64,000 bases of DNA from Certhia americana (GCA_018697195.1 JAGMWU010000042.1:461722-525721), one strand, 5' to 3'. Shown: positions 1 to 14,796, counted from the first letter of the stretch. The notes: a model not told the origin generated them from the letters alone. Program-made: numbers and translations.

Positions 1-2163
1 ATGCCTAAAGAAACTTTGTAGAAGGTACAGTGGATGGCAAAACTTCTTCAACAGAGCTAATAGGAAAGGCACATTTTAATTCTTGCAAAATTTCTATTTG
101 CCCTGTGATGGAAATAACTACCTAAAGCTTAACAGCAAGGTACTTATCCTTCTGAAAAAAAGTCAGCTATCCTTACAGGAAAGTTAGAACAGGCGAAATA
201 GAGGTACAAACTCGTTTTGAATGACATTAATGAACACCTATATTAAATATCCACAAAGCAAATACAAGGTGCTCAGCAGTGGAATGCAAATAGATACCTG
301 ACCTCTTCATGCCCCCTGTAGCCTACACATTATTAATTGTGGATGAAGATAATGAGGATACTCAAGGAAAATGCTCATTCATGTAGTGCCAACATTTCCT
401 AAGACGAAATATGGACCGAAGCAGGCATAGTACAGCCTCTGGGCTGTGACAGCAAAGTCTCTTGCCATTGAAACTCATACAATGTATCACTCTTATTCAC
501 CAGGCTTCACGCCAAAGATACACCTGGGGGACAATCAATGTTTGCCTCTTACCTAGAATGAAGTACAGTGCCCTGTAGGAAATCATCTTTGCTTTCAACC
601 TGTGAATTTACACCAAAGGAACCATCTGATAGCAAACTGAACTGTTGTTTCAGCAGCTCACATGCTCCTTGGCCACAGTCATCCCACATGTGCTGTGAGA
701 AAACAGTGACTCGGATCCTGCTGTATAATATCCACACTGTACCAGCAATCCAGCTTGAGAGGATTCACGCCCGTGTGAAAATCCAGCCATCAAACTTACT
801 CAAGAATCCTGGGGCTCCAAATGTGCTTCCCACCCCTTTACTGCATGCCAAAGATACATCTTGGGTTTACTCCACGTCACTGGAAGGCATTTCTTCAATC
901 TGCAGTTTTCCTTCTATGGATCCAGCTGACTTGCTGGATTTCCTGACGCATATGTAGTAATGATTCCTTTTTTTGCATTCCCTGTGCATCAAGTCACAGT
1001 CAATCGAGAGACTGCATCCGTGAGAGAGAATCTTTCTGACTCAATCTTTGTGCAAGAGGGATCTTCTATTTTATTTCTTCACCTCTACTTTTTTATAAAT
1101 ATACTTAAGTTCATTTTCCATTCTGAAAGTTGTAAAGAAATGTTTTAATTTCTGTTTTATCCTAGCCTGGATTGAGTTAAGGATGATTTTAAGATAATAG
1201 GATACATCAAGGCATTGGTCTCCCAGGAGCATAATAAATCTGTAAACTAGGGTACTAGGGCACATTAGTGCATGCCTCAATTCTCCTCCGTGTTCTTCAG
1301 AGTATCCAAAGGGTGACAGAACACGTGTCCAAAAAGCTGCAGGGGTTGAAAGCTTGTGTCAGAGGGGTCAAAGGAAGAAGAACAATCTTTTAATAACTCA
1401 GAAGGACTAAGAGGAATGCAGCAAAACAGCAGAGCATTTTGCTTTCTTCCAAACATGAAAGATCCTCATTGTCATTTGTAACACGAGCCAATTAAAAAAA
1501 AAAAAATATATCCAAAGCCTCACACCTATGAAATGCCTGAGGAAAAGATGGCTTTACCATTCCAGGTGAAAAACCTGCACCACTTCCTGCAATCCAGAGG
1601 ATGCAAAAGGGAGCAACGCTTGTGAAAAGCAGGCTGAGAGCATCACTTCCACTGCTATTTTAGCAAACACAAATCTATGCTGCTGCAGTGCCACACTCCC
1701 TGCCACTCCAAACATTTCTTCCACTAGCACAAATACCAGGGAATGATAGACACAGAAGTATTTCAGGGAGCTCAAGCAACTGAAAACCAGCTCTGTTAGG
1801 GTGGAGAGATCCTTTTTTCAAGTGGAACAGCCACCCTATGTGCACTGCAGAACTCAAACAATGTCAATCAGAGCAGGGAGGGCAGAGTCACAGCAGCTCA
1901 CACCAAACTTACTCCATGCTACCTGAGGGAGCATGTAGCTGTACATTGAATTTTACTACCCTCAGGCATAATGTCACACATACAAAACAGGGTACTCCAA
2001 ACAACTTGGTATGTCCCAATCATTTCTTTCTCACCAGGTATAGCAACTTTCCATTCTAACAAGACATGGCAAAACAAATACTTTTTCTTCAAGAAGTTTC
2101 TGAAGATTGCAGTAAGGACCAAAAAAACCCCAATATTCCATAAAAAATCTGTTAAAGAATCCA

Positions 2164-2200
2164 TTTATTTACTGAATTTATTTACTGAATTTATTTATTG
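2164..2200 (+). repeat. 13-bp tandem repeat, about 2.8 copies
   Basis: TTTATTTACTGAA at 2164-2176 and 2177-2189, with a partial third copy to about 2200. Confidence 0.85.
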
Positions 2201-5200
2201 CTGAAACTATTTAGATTAAATACTCACAATAATAATTAGAGAAATAACTGCTAATGCTACACATTAAGAAACTAATTATATAACCACATATATACAAGAG
2301 TAAGCTCAGTGACACCAAAGTATGTCAAAGTATAGAGTTTTCCCACATTCCAAAATCAATTCTTGAACTGTTCTGGGCACCTCTCCATCAGGAGGAATGC
2401 TTTTGTTGCCGCACGTGATTGAAAACTGCACAGCAAAGTACACATGCCTTCTTTTTAAATGGCATAAGAATTGATATTTAATTCTGAATCTTATAAAAGC
2501 ATAAAGAGTACTTGGAAAAAAAGAAAAAAAAAGCTTTAAACAGCTCTTAAGACATCAAGAATACCTGTTTTGTACTGCTGACTAATATTTTAACTGCTGC
2601 AAGGTGGAAGTGCAAGCTTAAGGAGCATGGAAGGTTATGCATGGTACATTAACTGTATTTTTCTGTGCAACCTACAATGCACCCATACAAATAAAAAATG
2701 CTTCCTTGGTGACATAATCACTGCCCTTTCAACAGCATTAGGCAAGTAACTCCCATGGAGGCAGCTTCCCTACTGGAGTCAATCACAGTTGCAGCAACTT
2801 CCTGCCATTCCCTAGAGACCAGAAAGAGTTTTCCTGGGTATTATAATGAAGGAAAACACATGTAATTTACCAAAAAATTATCAAATCAGTCTTCTCTGTG
2901 AAAAACTACCTGTCCTGAGTTTCCGTGGCTCATCCTAACTCACACACTTAGTGTAACAATCCAGCCTTTTTGCCTAGGAAATGCTGCAGGGTCCAGAAGA
3001 AATAGGATAGGAAGGGAATGATGTGGCCAAAGACTGTGAAGAGATGCCTCACAAAGACAATCCCTATTCCTTCAGAAAAGTGTCCAGGGTCTCCAGTAAG
3101 GTCTTTCAAGTACTACTCTAAACTGAAGATTGAAGTTTTAGTACTGTTTTAATGCTTTTAAACAGAACTAAAAGCTCATCCTATGATCCAGAGTGCACCA
3201 TACATGAGCACCCACAAAGTGCACTTTGTGCAAAAAGCACTCAACGAGAGTTCCTGTGTCTAGACAAGGATAAAACACATGCCCGTGTTCCACTTGTGTA
3301 TGCATAAATTAGTATTTATGAACTTTAGTAAAATTGAGGCTAGAGTGAGTACCATTTGCTCCCTGCAGAAATTTACAGGAGCAAATTCCTTGCAAATACT
3401 TGTCAGATTTGGATAAATGTTTGAGATCCACCCTTGCATTTTTTTACTAGCCTACCTTCCTTCTGCAGTGAGGCATAAATTTTCTTTTAAATATACTGCA
3501 CAGTAGTAAACACTGCTCGTGAATATAAAATTTATGGCACATTAATAAAATCATATAGGCTCACTGGCCTTAAATATATGAGGCACACAATTTAAGTTTT
3601 CATGACCACCTCGAAAGAGACCTAGAGTTGCCATGCAGCATGTTTAAATCTACAGAGTATTTACACCTACACATCATTCACCTATTACCTATCTCTAATT
3701 ATTTATTTCCCCCAGCACAGGACAAACTTCTGAAAGATTAATACTACACACCAGGTGTGATATTTACTTTATTAGATTAGGATTCTTGAAAAAAGCAAAG
3801 CAACACCTACAAACAACAGAGAACATGGGACCTTAGCATTCGTTCCACGTGAAACAGAAACTTAAAAAATGTAAAGTTAAACATGATGCCTTAAAATAAT
3901 GATATCTAGGAGGCAGAACAACAAAAATATCTAGAATCCAGTCTCCAGCAAACAACAGAAAAGTATATGCAAGTAAACTGGCAGGTGCCCTTGAAAAACA
4001 AATACCTTTTACCCAACATACGAGTGCTAAAGTGTAGAAAGAGTAAAAAATATCTGAAATTCAATTTCCATTGAAATACATACATATATCTCCATTCACT
4101 GCTGGAATTTTATATCAAATGTTGCATATGAAATTAAAATTTCAAGTAGAAATTACTCATGGCAAACATTACTGGTTATTTCATTAATCAAACCCAACAC
4201 TGTTTCAAATCCATTCTCAAAAAGAATGAAAAGTTTATGTTGTCAAACAAATCAAGCATTTCATTTCCAAAAATGCCTTGGTTTTGACTGCTTAGTTACA
4301 TTTTGGAGGCTAGTGATTATTGCTTTGTATTATTATCATCCTCTCCAAAAGTGCTAGGTGATTGATACTAGCACTAATGGTCAAAATAAAAAAAGAGAAA
4401 ACGTTAACTTTACTCTTTTTTTTTTTCTTACTACCACTAGTTCACATAGATTTCTTTGAAATTTTGACTTTGATTCCAGGGGCGGCAAAAACAACAACAG
4501 CAACAAAATCTCAAAATTGACATAATAAGAAAATAATTTCCTCCTGACTCTGCTGGGATTTTACTTGTTTTTCTAACAAGTAAACAAATCTGTTAAACAA
4601 ATCTATACAAATCTGTTAAATGAGTTATTGTGGATTTAGATCAGCACAGGTAAGATTAAGAAGCCAGACCAAGAGTAACAGGAGGCAGATTTTTAATCCT
4701 TTCAAGGTTTCCTCTGATTGTCAGAACTTCTGAAGTAAGACAAGTCTACCCTAAACTGGAAACTGAAGACACCTGGATATACCGAAAATCTTACACAAAA
4801 CCAACATAATCACACTTTCACCAGCTTTTCCTCCACCTGCCTCAAGCATAAGACTAATTAAGGATGGTTTTGGGATGGATAAGCTAAGTAGGACAAACTG
4901 GTCAGACCAACTCTGTTTGGTAATAGTCATTAAAAAAGCCAGCAAAAGTTAAAGCTGCTCTCACTTGCAGGAATTCTAAGTTTCCCGCACTGAAGAGTAA
5001 TTTCCTATTTCAATCTGTCTCCCAAATCAAAAGACTGATTTGTACCTACAATCATAAGCAAAAGTCAATTCTATTGTGCAAGCCTAAGGGAAAAATCTGC
5101 ACCAGTTCTAATTCTGGAATCCCAAACACAGCCCCTCTCCCATAAAAAGATGGCTCCCAAACATAACAACATACAAGGTATCTTACATACACACACAAAT

Positions 5201-7184
5201 ACACACAGCAACAGGAAGGTAAAATTCTGTCCTTGAGATCCTATGCTCCTCAATTTTTGTTTGCATCATTTATACAAGTTCCAAGTAGCTGTCATTTCAT
5301 GTGGTATTTTACATAGAAGCACCAATAATGCCTTCAGACCTATAAAAGATAACAAAGGGATAGCAACGGATGCCCCAAATACACAAAAAAGCTGATCCAT
5401 GCTGGCATAATTTTATATGAATTTTACCAGTGATTTCATAACAAAATGACAGAGCTGTACACTCCTAAAAAACACAATCTGAAAGTTGTAAGTTCATCTT
5501 AATACATGAGAGAATTTCTTCCAAATATTGCTATACCATATACACACATACACATATATATGTGATCACTATGTATTTAAATCCATTACTTGAAAATGAT
5601 AACTCTTTGGAAGAATGAGAATTAAGTTTGTATATTTATACATTGTCTGACAAATTCAGTCCTGACTTCACTGGCACAAGCCTGATACAAACATTGAAGT
5701 GACCATAATGCAACTTTATGTGCAGTAAAATTAGATAATGTACATAATGCATTGCATGCTATTGATTTTGAAATGACATTGTGGAAGAGACTCATACTTA
5801 AGTGTGCCACAGTCTCCAAAAGATCTTACCCTTAATTATTTATCAGAGCCAAAATACAGTCATTTTCCGAATTTTCCAATCAGCATTCTTTATCTTAACA
5901 TCATACCCTGAACTGTACATAATATTTTCACATTTGCATATTTGATGTAATATCCTTTGTTGCAAGGGACAAAAAAAAAAGGATTCTGATTCTCAGTAGG
6001 CCCCTTGAAGTAGCTCTGTACATTCAAAACAGAAATAACAGAAATGTTAAAGTATTTGAGATTTCTAGTGAGAATGGGCAAAACATGGTTAAACACCATA
6101 GCAGTCTAACATACACTTTTGTCAAATGATGCTTTAATTTTCTTCTAAATGGTTTAAGGGGTAGATAAGTGGGTGGAGGGAGGTTTCTTACTTTTACATT
6201 AGTTCATTTGCAACTAATTTTTGAAATATTTTTTGTCGCCTTCTTGAGGGGTTCAGTCAAAATGCTAAACTGATTGTAACATATCACTAACATACAGATC
6301 ATTTTACTCCCAAATCCTTCAAACATTTGCTGATCCACAACTGCTTCCAGACTGGGCCTAAACAATTTAGCACAAAATTATGTTTAGAAAAGTGTTTCTT
6401 GTGCTCTGCTATTACACAATTAAATTCAGAAGTCTCCACATTATCTGCATTTCAGTATTCAGCTTTTGGGTATTTTTTCTCTTTTTTTACAGATACACAC
6501 AGTGTCTTCATAAAAATTAACTGATTTAAAATTACTATTTGGCTTGTCTATACTTTGTCAAAACTCACTGAAGCTCCATTGTATGTTGCTTCTGTGAATT
6601 AACCTTCTTACTACAAGAAATTGTCTTTCAGGTTGTCTTCTCCCACTTACAAATTATGGCTGACTTACAATGCAGTGTGCTTCAAAATTAAAATGGAAGT
6701 ATCAGGTCTCAAGCAAATTTGTTAACACCCCAAATTACCACAGTAAACCAGAATAGATACAAGCCTTTATTCACATGTTTTGCATCTTTGGCTTTCATTG
6801 TACTCAGCATATTACAATATAACATGTGCTTCCAATGACTCACATTAGCAAGATGATAGAACAACTTTGAAGTATATTTGCAGTGTATGTGCCATCCTCA
6901 CAGAGGGTTTTATTCAGGTATATTTGACATGGCAAATTTTAATTCTTCATGCCCATTTTAAAACCCAACAAACCCTAACCCTTAAGACTTCTATTTACTT
7001 GTGCCATTTATTCCTGAACTGCTTGAAAATAACTTGACAAAGCTGACGTTCCAAACAAAGACCACACTTCCTGTTCTTACAGGGAATCTGGAACACCATC
7101 AATGTTTTGTTCAGCTTGCATAAGTCACAACTGATTGGCCACAGTCCCTGTGGGCATGCCATTTCATCCAGACTGGACGGTTCA

Positions 7185-7475
7185 TTAGTTATAATTACTA
7201 TAACTGTACAGCAGAGACTGCAGTTTTATCTCATCATACATCTTTGATAAAGCTGCTTCTATTTCTGCTTCATCAGCACGTGAAGTTACATTATTGGAGC
7301 TTTCATTTTCCAATCTGTGATTAACATCGGTTGTTCTGCTTATAAAACGCGCACCAAAATTCAAGATAACGCACAAAGTAAGGCCACGGCGTGACCACTG
7401 CTTGAACTTTGCGTTAGAAATCCTGCAGCAGTTACTGCTGCAGAGGAAGAAGAGACTCTGAAATGACAGAGTCAC
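7185..7475 (-). other. Unexplained 97-codon ORF, possible fossil exon or gene
   Basis: On the - strand the frame is open for 97 codons, with an in-frame alternative (non-ATG) start at 7475. The C-terminal part has a coding-like composition (TDVNHRLENESSNN, then SRADEAEIEAALSKMYDEIK) ending in TAA. Pyrimidine-rich acceptor-like sequences precede it (…CTCTTCTTCCTCTGCAG near 7440-7456 and …TGTCATTTCAG near 7460-7475). No protein family is recognised. It cannot be the next LRBA exon: LRBA needs phase 0, and both acceptors near 7430-7445 hit a stop at once in that phase. It may be chance, a decayed retrocopy, or an undescribed exon. Confidence 0.25.
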
Positions 7476-8926
7476 TGAGAAAATTTAACCGAGGAAGTAC
7501 CAACAACACAGTTTGTAGGAGAATAAAATAAAAGGCCGTTGGTTTCGAACGTGAACTGTGACATACAAAAATCTGTTTGGTACAAAGGTTAGAGGCAGGA
7601 AATTTCTGACAACTGCTGGGTCAATCAGCATTTTTCAGGTAGTGTTTATGCAGTCGCAGAAAATGAAAGCCTGCTACATAAAGAACCACGGTGAGCACTG
7701 ACAGCCACCGCGCTGCACTCCAGTTAGCAAACGGATGCTAAAACACTTAAAGCTAATACAGACTGTGAATGCAATCTTTAGTAAAATACATGTAGAAGTG
7801 TCCTATTAAGGCATTTCCTTGTTGTGACGCTTGTTGCTGATTTTTCCATCTTATTGTGTGATAACAGGGAACACAAAGGCTGGTGGCACCATCTGAATGT
7901 GCATCGTGTACCCATGATGGGCCACATAAACAGCCATAATCGACAGCTACACGCAGGCACTGAGGCTGCAAAAATCCCAGAGTAATTAGTGTTGTCTGAA
8001 TGCAATGACATCTGTTTTCTCATGGTCCTCTAGACTTGTCAGGCCAATAAGATGTATATGAAAAAATATGACAAGCATTGCAAATGCCCTTCTGAAAGGT
8101 CTCACTTTGGGAAAAGCTGAAGGAATGACACGTGCCACCTCTTTTTTGCCAATATACCTAAAAGTCAGAGCTTGAAGATTTGAAAAAGGTCTTTTGAGTC
8201 ATTTTACATTTGACTACGGAAGGTTAATTCAGAACAGAGCACTATGCTTAGGCAAGAATATATTGCAGCAGCTTTTGTTCTTTTAGAAAAGCCAGCTTTG
8301 TTAACAGAAGAGGAGTAAATGTGACTGGTTATTTCTGACCAGTGTGCTTACACATCTGTGTCATCACCATCTCTCTTTTTAATTAAAGCAGCAGACACCA
8401 CATAGACCACAATAGTGTACGTCCATATACATTTTTTAATATTATTATTAATTTTTTTTTTGCATAGAAAGTGCAACAAAAACAGTTCTATAGCCATGCC
8501 TTCTGACATTGCAAGAACACTGTACCCTTTTCATCTGAAGACCTAAGCTTTTGTTTGAGGATTCACAGTCTTTTTCCTTAATATGCCTATTCCCCCACTC
8601 TTCTTCTGGACTGTGGCATGTTTGAGCATGCGTTTTCTGCAAGAAAGACATTAGTCATCATTAACAGAAGCCCTGACACCAAGTCTAAGTGCCTCTCCGC
8701 AATGACCAAGTGGCAATCATCTTTCTCTTACCCTGTCACTGCTGATTAGGGGGTTCTTTCATGAAAATTTAATTTGTCGCCTTTCTACAGCTCCTTTTTA
8801 CATTTCTGCAATAACACAGCATGCCAGCAACACTAAAAGCACAGGAAAAGAGGCTGAACCTGTTTATAAGAAGAGCTAAGACTCAGACTGCATGGCTGTA
8901 CTTTTTTACTTTTTACCTAGTTTAAC

Positions 8927-8952
8927 AAAAAAAAAAAAAAAAAAAAAAAAAA
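8927..8952 (+). repeat. Poly(A) tract, 26 A
   Basis: An uninterrupted A run; no recognisable retroposon body precedes it on the + strand. Confidence 0.9.
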
Positions 8953-9694
8953 GCCCTGCAGGATAAAGAAAACAACTGACAGAAGAAAAACTCCTATTAA
9001 ATACAGAAGGACTCAAACAACCTGGCACACTTTTGATCCAACTAAATGAAATTTTTTTCCTCTGGAAGACAGCTAGCCTGCCCCTCTTCCAAAGCTTTGT
9101 TCAATGGGCAAACAGGTAAATGTAATATCAAAACAGATTTTTATAACTAATTAATTTCATAACTGCTCCAAATATACAGGTACTCATGTTTTTTAGCTTA
9201 TATAAATATTTATTAAAGGATTTCATAATCCAGTGATAAATTTCAATCTCACTTCTTGAGTCTGTGTCAACATTGCCCTTGCAGTTAAAGAGTCAGCCAT
9301 GAACAAAACAGCTTTAGCTCCTGCAGACAGATGAAAATTTCAGTCACAGATGATACTTTGCAGCTATTCAACACACACAGTCTCAGATTCCTGCTCTGTG
9401 TAACATTACAAACATTGTTGAACAAGATACCATAGCAATGAGTTATTTCAAGGAAGTTTTTCAAAACATTTACCCTTCTGCTTTATTTCAATTTGTCTAA
9501 AGATTTTTTTAATTATAAGCATATGCTATTTTGTTAACATCTGTGCACAGCATAAAACCTGAGTGAATTCCAACTTCTAAAAAAATGCAGATAACTTACA
9601 TCCCTTAAATAAGGCAACAATATTAGAAAACTTCATGAAATTCAGATTAAGATGCATGAGTTCATTTAACTGATTTTAAATACAGGTATACTTT

Positions 9695-9703
<9 letters not shown>

Positions 9704-9734
<31 letters not shown>
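9704..9734 (+). repeat. Poly(A) tract, 31 A
   Basis: Longest A run in the window, followed by CCCAACCC. No retroposon body was recognised on either side. Confidence 0.9.
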
Positions 9735-9736
<2 letters not shown>

Positions 9737-10229
9737 CAACCCATTACTTATTACAATTTTTATGTTCCCCCAATATCTTTCAGAATTTAATTAAGTGTAA
9801 AGCTAAAATCTGGATCTACCTCTATTAAATTCAGAAACCGCAGCTAGTAAAATCCAAGTCATAAAAACTTTATTCAGCTTCCTAAAGTATTGGTCCTCCA
9901 CTACTGACCCAAAACAGCATTGGTAGTCAGAACAGAAAGTGCATTGCTAACACTTTGGATTTATAAGAAACCTCCAATCTCTTTAAACAGTCTCCATATA
10001 TGAAATTTAAGAAGAGGAAACTAGGAATTAAAAGTGGGTTTTGAATGGCAGACTGTGATTGTTGTACTCCTATGGCAGTATAACCTTGATTAAATGCAGA
10101 GCAATGCTAAAGTAAAAACAAAGCCCTGCCATGGTAACCTAAATTAACTACTGAACCAGATCATGCTGATACAGAAAGCTGGTGTTTTAAGCTATTTCTC
10201 TTGAACTCAAGAAAATTTTTTACTTTCTC

Positions 10230-10960
10230 GAGGGCACAAAATGAAGCTAACCTTCCGTGGCCGCACAGCTCCCATTGTTCTGTTCCCCGTGTTCTCCTCG
10301 GCTCCCAGCCCAACCAGCCAGGAACGCAGATGTGAGATCCTTGCTCTGCATCCATGTCAAGTTCAAGTACGGGAAGTTTAGCTCTTTGACTCCCCCCCCC
10401 CTCACCTCCAAGTCACTTGTCAGTAAAAGGTTGGGCGATTTATTGACCAGTGCCGGACGCCTACTGTCAGTGCTGAAGGAAATATGAGCGGGGGCTGTCG
10501 CTACTGTTCTGGAGCTCATTGATAATGACATACCTGCCTCTGTCACCCATTACCCATACTACAAACTACTTAGACCTAACTGAAAAATCAATAGCCTACT
10601 TGCACCGGTTCCTGTGGCTGCCTCCTTTGATTGTCAGCTCCTGTCTAGGGTCAGCACTTACATGAAAGGGGCTGTGACTGCCTGATGCTTTCAGGACAAC
10701 CTAACGATATGAAACTAGCCAACAGAACAGTAAATTCTGTCCCCCTGCCCTCCTCATCAATTAGGCTTTGACTAGGCTTGCCTGTAGAAACCTGACCTTT
10801 TAAGTTTAGGTGAATATGGAACTAGCTGAACACGCCATTGCCCTCAGCACTGAGCCAGGAAATCCACTGACAGGTTAAACAAAACAGAAGGTTGTAACTG
10901 TCATAATTTGCATTGCACTTTCACGCCAACAAGGGTGTTATCAGTGGGGGCAAGCCCTGG
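10230..10960. promoter_or_regulatory. Candidate conserved noncoding block in LRBA intron
   Basis: A 0.7-kb stretch of higher complexity and higher GC than the flanking AT-rich intron, with no repeat signature. It contains ATTGATAATGACATAC near 10519, TTTGATTGTCAGC near 10626 (TGTCA MEIS-like), and TGACAGGTTAAACAAAACAG near 10870 followed by AACTGTCATAATTTGCAT. Small overlapping ORFs on both strands show no recognisable protein. Confidence 0.35.
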
Positions 10961-12375
10961 AACACACAACGCCAGCACCCGAAGTCACTCTCCTCATAAA
11001 TTTTCAAGTGAAGGGAGATAAAACATAAATTCACAAATGACCGCACATTTCAGGCCCCACTTTCTTTCAAGTTCGCACTCTGGAAGCCCCCAAAGTACAC
11101 AAACAATTCCCCTTTGGAGGCGTGCTGGCACACAGATGCCAGTCAGAATGAACCTCCAGGACAGATGATGGATGGGGAAAAGCCACCTGCCTTCGCCTCT
11201 AAAGGACTCCTGTATTAGGCTTATTCTCTGCTGAGTATTTATATGCATCAATATGAAACATTAATGGAAAATACACAGGCACACACCTGTATTTCGGAGC
11301 AGCAGGTAACCATAAATTATTTTAAAATCCCCAGAGAGCCCTAACTGGCACTTCTGAGTAGTATCCACTTGTATATCCTGCATCTTGGAAGTCCATTAGC
11401 AACTTCTAAATATCCCTGTGACTGCAACTAAATGATAAATGTTACATTTTAATGCATGTGCCCTCCTCCAAAGGGTATTGACAATCATGAAGCAAAGAAC
11501 TTAAGCAAGAAATCTCAGAGAGAAAGTAAAGGCTGAACTATATAACCTGAAGCTTAATACAACAGTTTTTGTAACTATACATAGACTCTTTAAAAATTAA
11601 TAGCTGAATCATTTGTGCCTCCTTTCTTTCAAAATAAATAAATACTAAAACCAAATGAAAATACTTTTGAAGTCTCTGACTACTGCTCCTTTCTTATCTA
11701 TTAATTTTCAATTAAAAATTATTTTGTGTCCTTTTATGCTCCTGCTTCCATGGCCCTGCCATACACAGTATAAGTGTTCCAGTATAATATTACTGGAAAA
11801 TACAGACAAGTATGAGTGATCCAAAGAATTTACACAATTTGAACACCCAAGCTTCTCCACGCCGTGAAAGGACTGGCTACAGCTACGAACTGCAGTAAAT
11901 ACTAGTTCTTTGAAACTCCGAGAAGGCTGGGAATTTTCAGTGGACTTTATTCAGTGCATACAGTTAACAACTCTTAATGCAAATATACAAACTACTGCTA
12001 GAAATCCCTGTCAAGATTCAGAACAATAATATAAGTAATGCTTTTTTACTCTACAGCTGGACCTTTTTAACTCGTGTGCCCTTAATATACTTCTTGCACA
12101 AAACTGTGCAGAGCCAGACGCAAGAATGAGCTCTTGGTAAATAAGTGAGAGGAAGAACGCTGCAGCTTGGTTTTCAGCATTTAAGACTCAGTTCCAAAAC
12201 TCCAGATACCCCTGTAAAGCTTTACTTCTGAATGCTGCCTCTACATATGCCAGCTGCTGCATTTAGGTTATTTCAAATGCACTTTTTGAAATTGGAATGG
12301 AGAAAGGAATACTGCTGAATTACAAAAAGACAAAAACATTTTTCACTAGACTTCTGATAATATGCTAGACTGCAA

Positions 12376-12398
12376 TATTTGTTACATTGTAACAAATA
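12376..12398. repeat. Perfect hairpin, 10-bp arms, 3-nt loop
   Basis: TATTTGTTAC (12376-12385), loop ATT, GTAACAAATA (12389-12398). Confidence 0.85.
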
Positions 12399-14760
12399 GA
12401 CAATGTTCGAAATAGATACAAAACGGCACAAATGCAGAGGAGACTCCTCGAAAATGAAAGCATAGAACTGCGTTAAAGCCCTTTCAGATAAACAGAATGG
12501 CAGTTAGAATTAATATTGTACTCCAAACAAACTACAGAGCAAACACTAGTTAAAAATGGTAGACCTAATTGAGTCTGGATGGTCCCCTTTACAGACCTAA
12601 TGCAATGATTAACTATGCATCTGGTAGCATGTCAAGTCCTTTTTGTGTGCCTATCTGATAGTGAAGTGAAAGGGCATGGACAGTGTCCAGTCCCAGCAAG
12701 CAAATCATTTGGAAGCAGTCATAGCCATAGATCAAAGATTTTTCACTCTATCCAGAGTCTATTTAAGCATACCAACCCAGCCCCTTGTTGCAGACAAAAC
12801 CAGTTAGAAAATAAGAAAGACTCCTTGGGATACAAAGATAATAAAGGAAGATAGAAGTAGAAAATGAAGAAAAGAAACAGACTGGCAGAACCTTGATTTC
12901 CATAGGCCAAGACAGCTGGTTTACATCCTAGTTTTATTTCAGATGGTTAAAGAAAAGAAACAATTTCCATCTCTTAGATCACCAAATATTATTTCAATTA
13001 AGTTATGCAGATGGCTTCTATACATTATTTGAGCCAATGCAGTTTCCACTTTCCAGCAGCGGGAGATGGCACCTTGAACTATTTTACCTAATTCATAAGA
13101 AAATTAAAAAGAGAGCAGCAAATTAACATGGAGAAACTATTCTGAAATAAAATATGCACAGCAAGATATAAAATAGGATTAGCTATGATTTGATTCTCCC
13201 ATTAGAAGTAGCAACAAAACCCCTACAATTGTTTTAAAAGTCTTGGTTTAGTACTTTTATGTTAATGTAGTACGTTCAAAGGATAAAAATGCAAAACTAT
13301 GAAGTATAATGCACAGAAAAGTAGATGGTTCTAACTGTGCATTTAATTTGAATGAGGGAACAGTTAGAGGACTGTTCAAACAGGACTTCTTTTAAATTAA
13401 ATAAAAATTGCATGCTCTTTTTATCAGACCCAAAGTCAAAACAAAATCGTCTTAGGGAAGGGAGTGCGAGAGAGACTCGATATATTCCATGCTGGTCACC
13501 AGTGCTATTGAGAAGATTGAGCCCCCTCCGTTCCCTCCTCCCACAACACCCTTTCCATTTATAAATTGCCCTCATAGAAACTCACTGAAAGGTTATAACC
13601 TGTACAGTGGCTGGTAAGGAGCAGAGGATTTCACAATGCTATATGTTGTACTTGAGAAAGCACTTTTTTAAGCATAAGCTTATAAACGAGGAGCTTTTGC
13701 CCCTGGACCTAGAAACCACCATTTTAAAAGAGTGTAACTAAGATAATTTTAGGTTAACTTATACATATGCTTTGTCTTGACAAGGCTGCATGAAGATTTT
13801 GATCTCTAAACAGCAAAACCACACAGGCTATTGTTTGTTGGCATCATTACACATACGCACAGAGACATCAATATCTAAGGCAATAAACACAGAAATCATC
13901 GGCAGCTACTGACAAAAAAAGCCAAAAGCCTGCAAATTAATCTTTTTTTCATTTCCAAGACTTTGATTTGGCTTATAATACCTTTGTATTTTTCATACCT
14001 TCAAAAGAAGCACTGATTCAGCCTCACAGCATTTTCAAGAACCAGACATTATCTCTGTAGCCCACCTCATATTTTTTCTCAAGCACATAAGCGTTAATGT
14101 ATTCAACTGGAGAGGAAGCTGAGAAAATCCTGGCATGTTGCATGCTCTCACTTCTTAAAAGTGATGTCATTAATATAATTAATCAGTTATTATAAATAAA
14201 GACCAGCCAATACACATGAATTTGGTTATTTCTAATGGATGAAACAGCATGCACCCACCTCAACTGCATCCAAACAAAAGGCCCACATGAAGTTTTAACA
14301 AGAAGAAAATTATACAAAAGCAGTAGAATTGTTCTTTTTTAGTGCACATCTGATTTACCCTGATTGCCAACTTATTAAAGATAAACTTACAAAGCTGTAT
14401 TTAGCATTCAAACCAGTCTACAGCTAAAAGAAGTCACCATTAGTCACCAGGAGAAAAGAGAAGATGCTACTTTTAATATAAAGTTCAAAGCATTAGAGAA
14501 AGTCCCTCAGCAGCAGATTGCTTATGGTTAGACATGAAAATTATGAACACATTCACATTTTAAGACCGAACAGGAAAGCAGAAATAAGTTACTTAGAGGA
14601 GTAGCTAGAACCAGCCCCTTTCCCACTGAAGAAACAAAAGTTAGGGGAGACATTGAAACACATACAAACTCTTTAATTGCCATATCGCTCAATCTTCATA
14701 GGAAAGAAAAGGCACAAGATAAATACAACACGACTTTAGGCTGATGAGATACATTAATAA

Positions 14761-14796
14761 ATTTGTAAAAATGAAGACATTTGTAAAAATGAAATC
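14761..14796 (+). repeat. 18-bp tandem duplication
   Basis: ATTTGTAAAAATGAA followed by GAC or ATC: units at 14761-14778 and 14779-14796. Confidence 0.85.

Noticed and set aside
568..957. 129-codon + frame
   Set aside because: Starts at a non-ATG codon, no family recognised, no promoter or splice context; likely chance.
8927..8952. Poly(A) tracts as tails of retroposed genes
   Set aside because: No cDNA-like body, target-site duplication or CR1/SINE sequence was recognised next to them.
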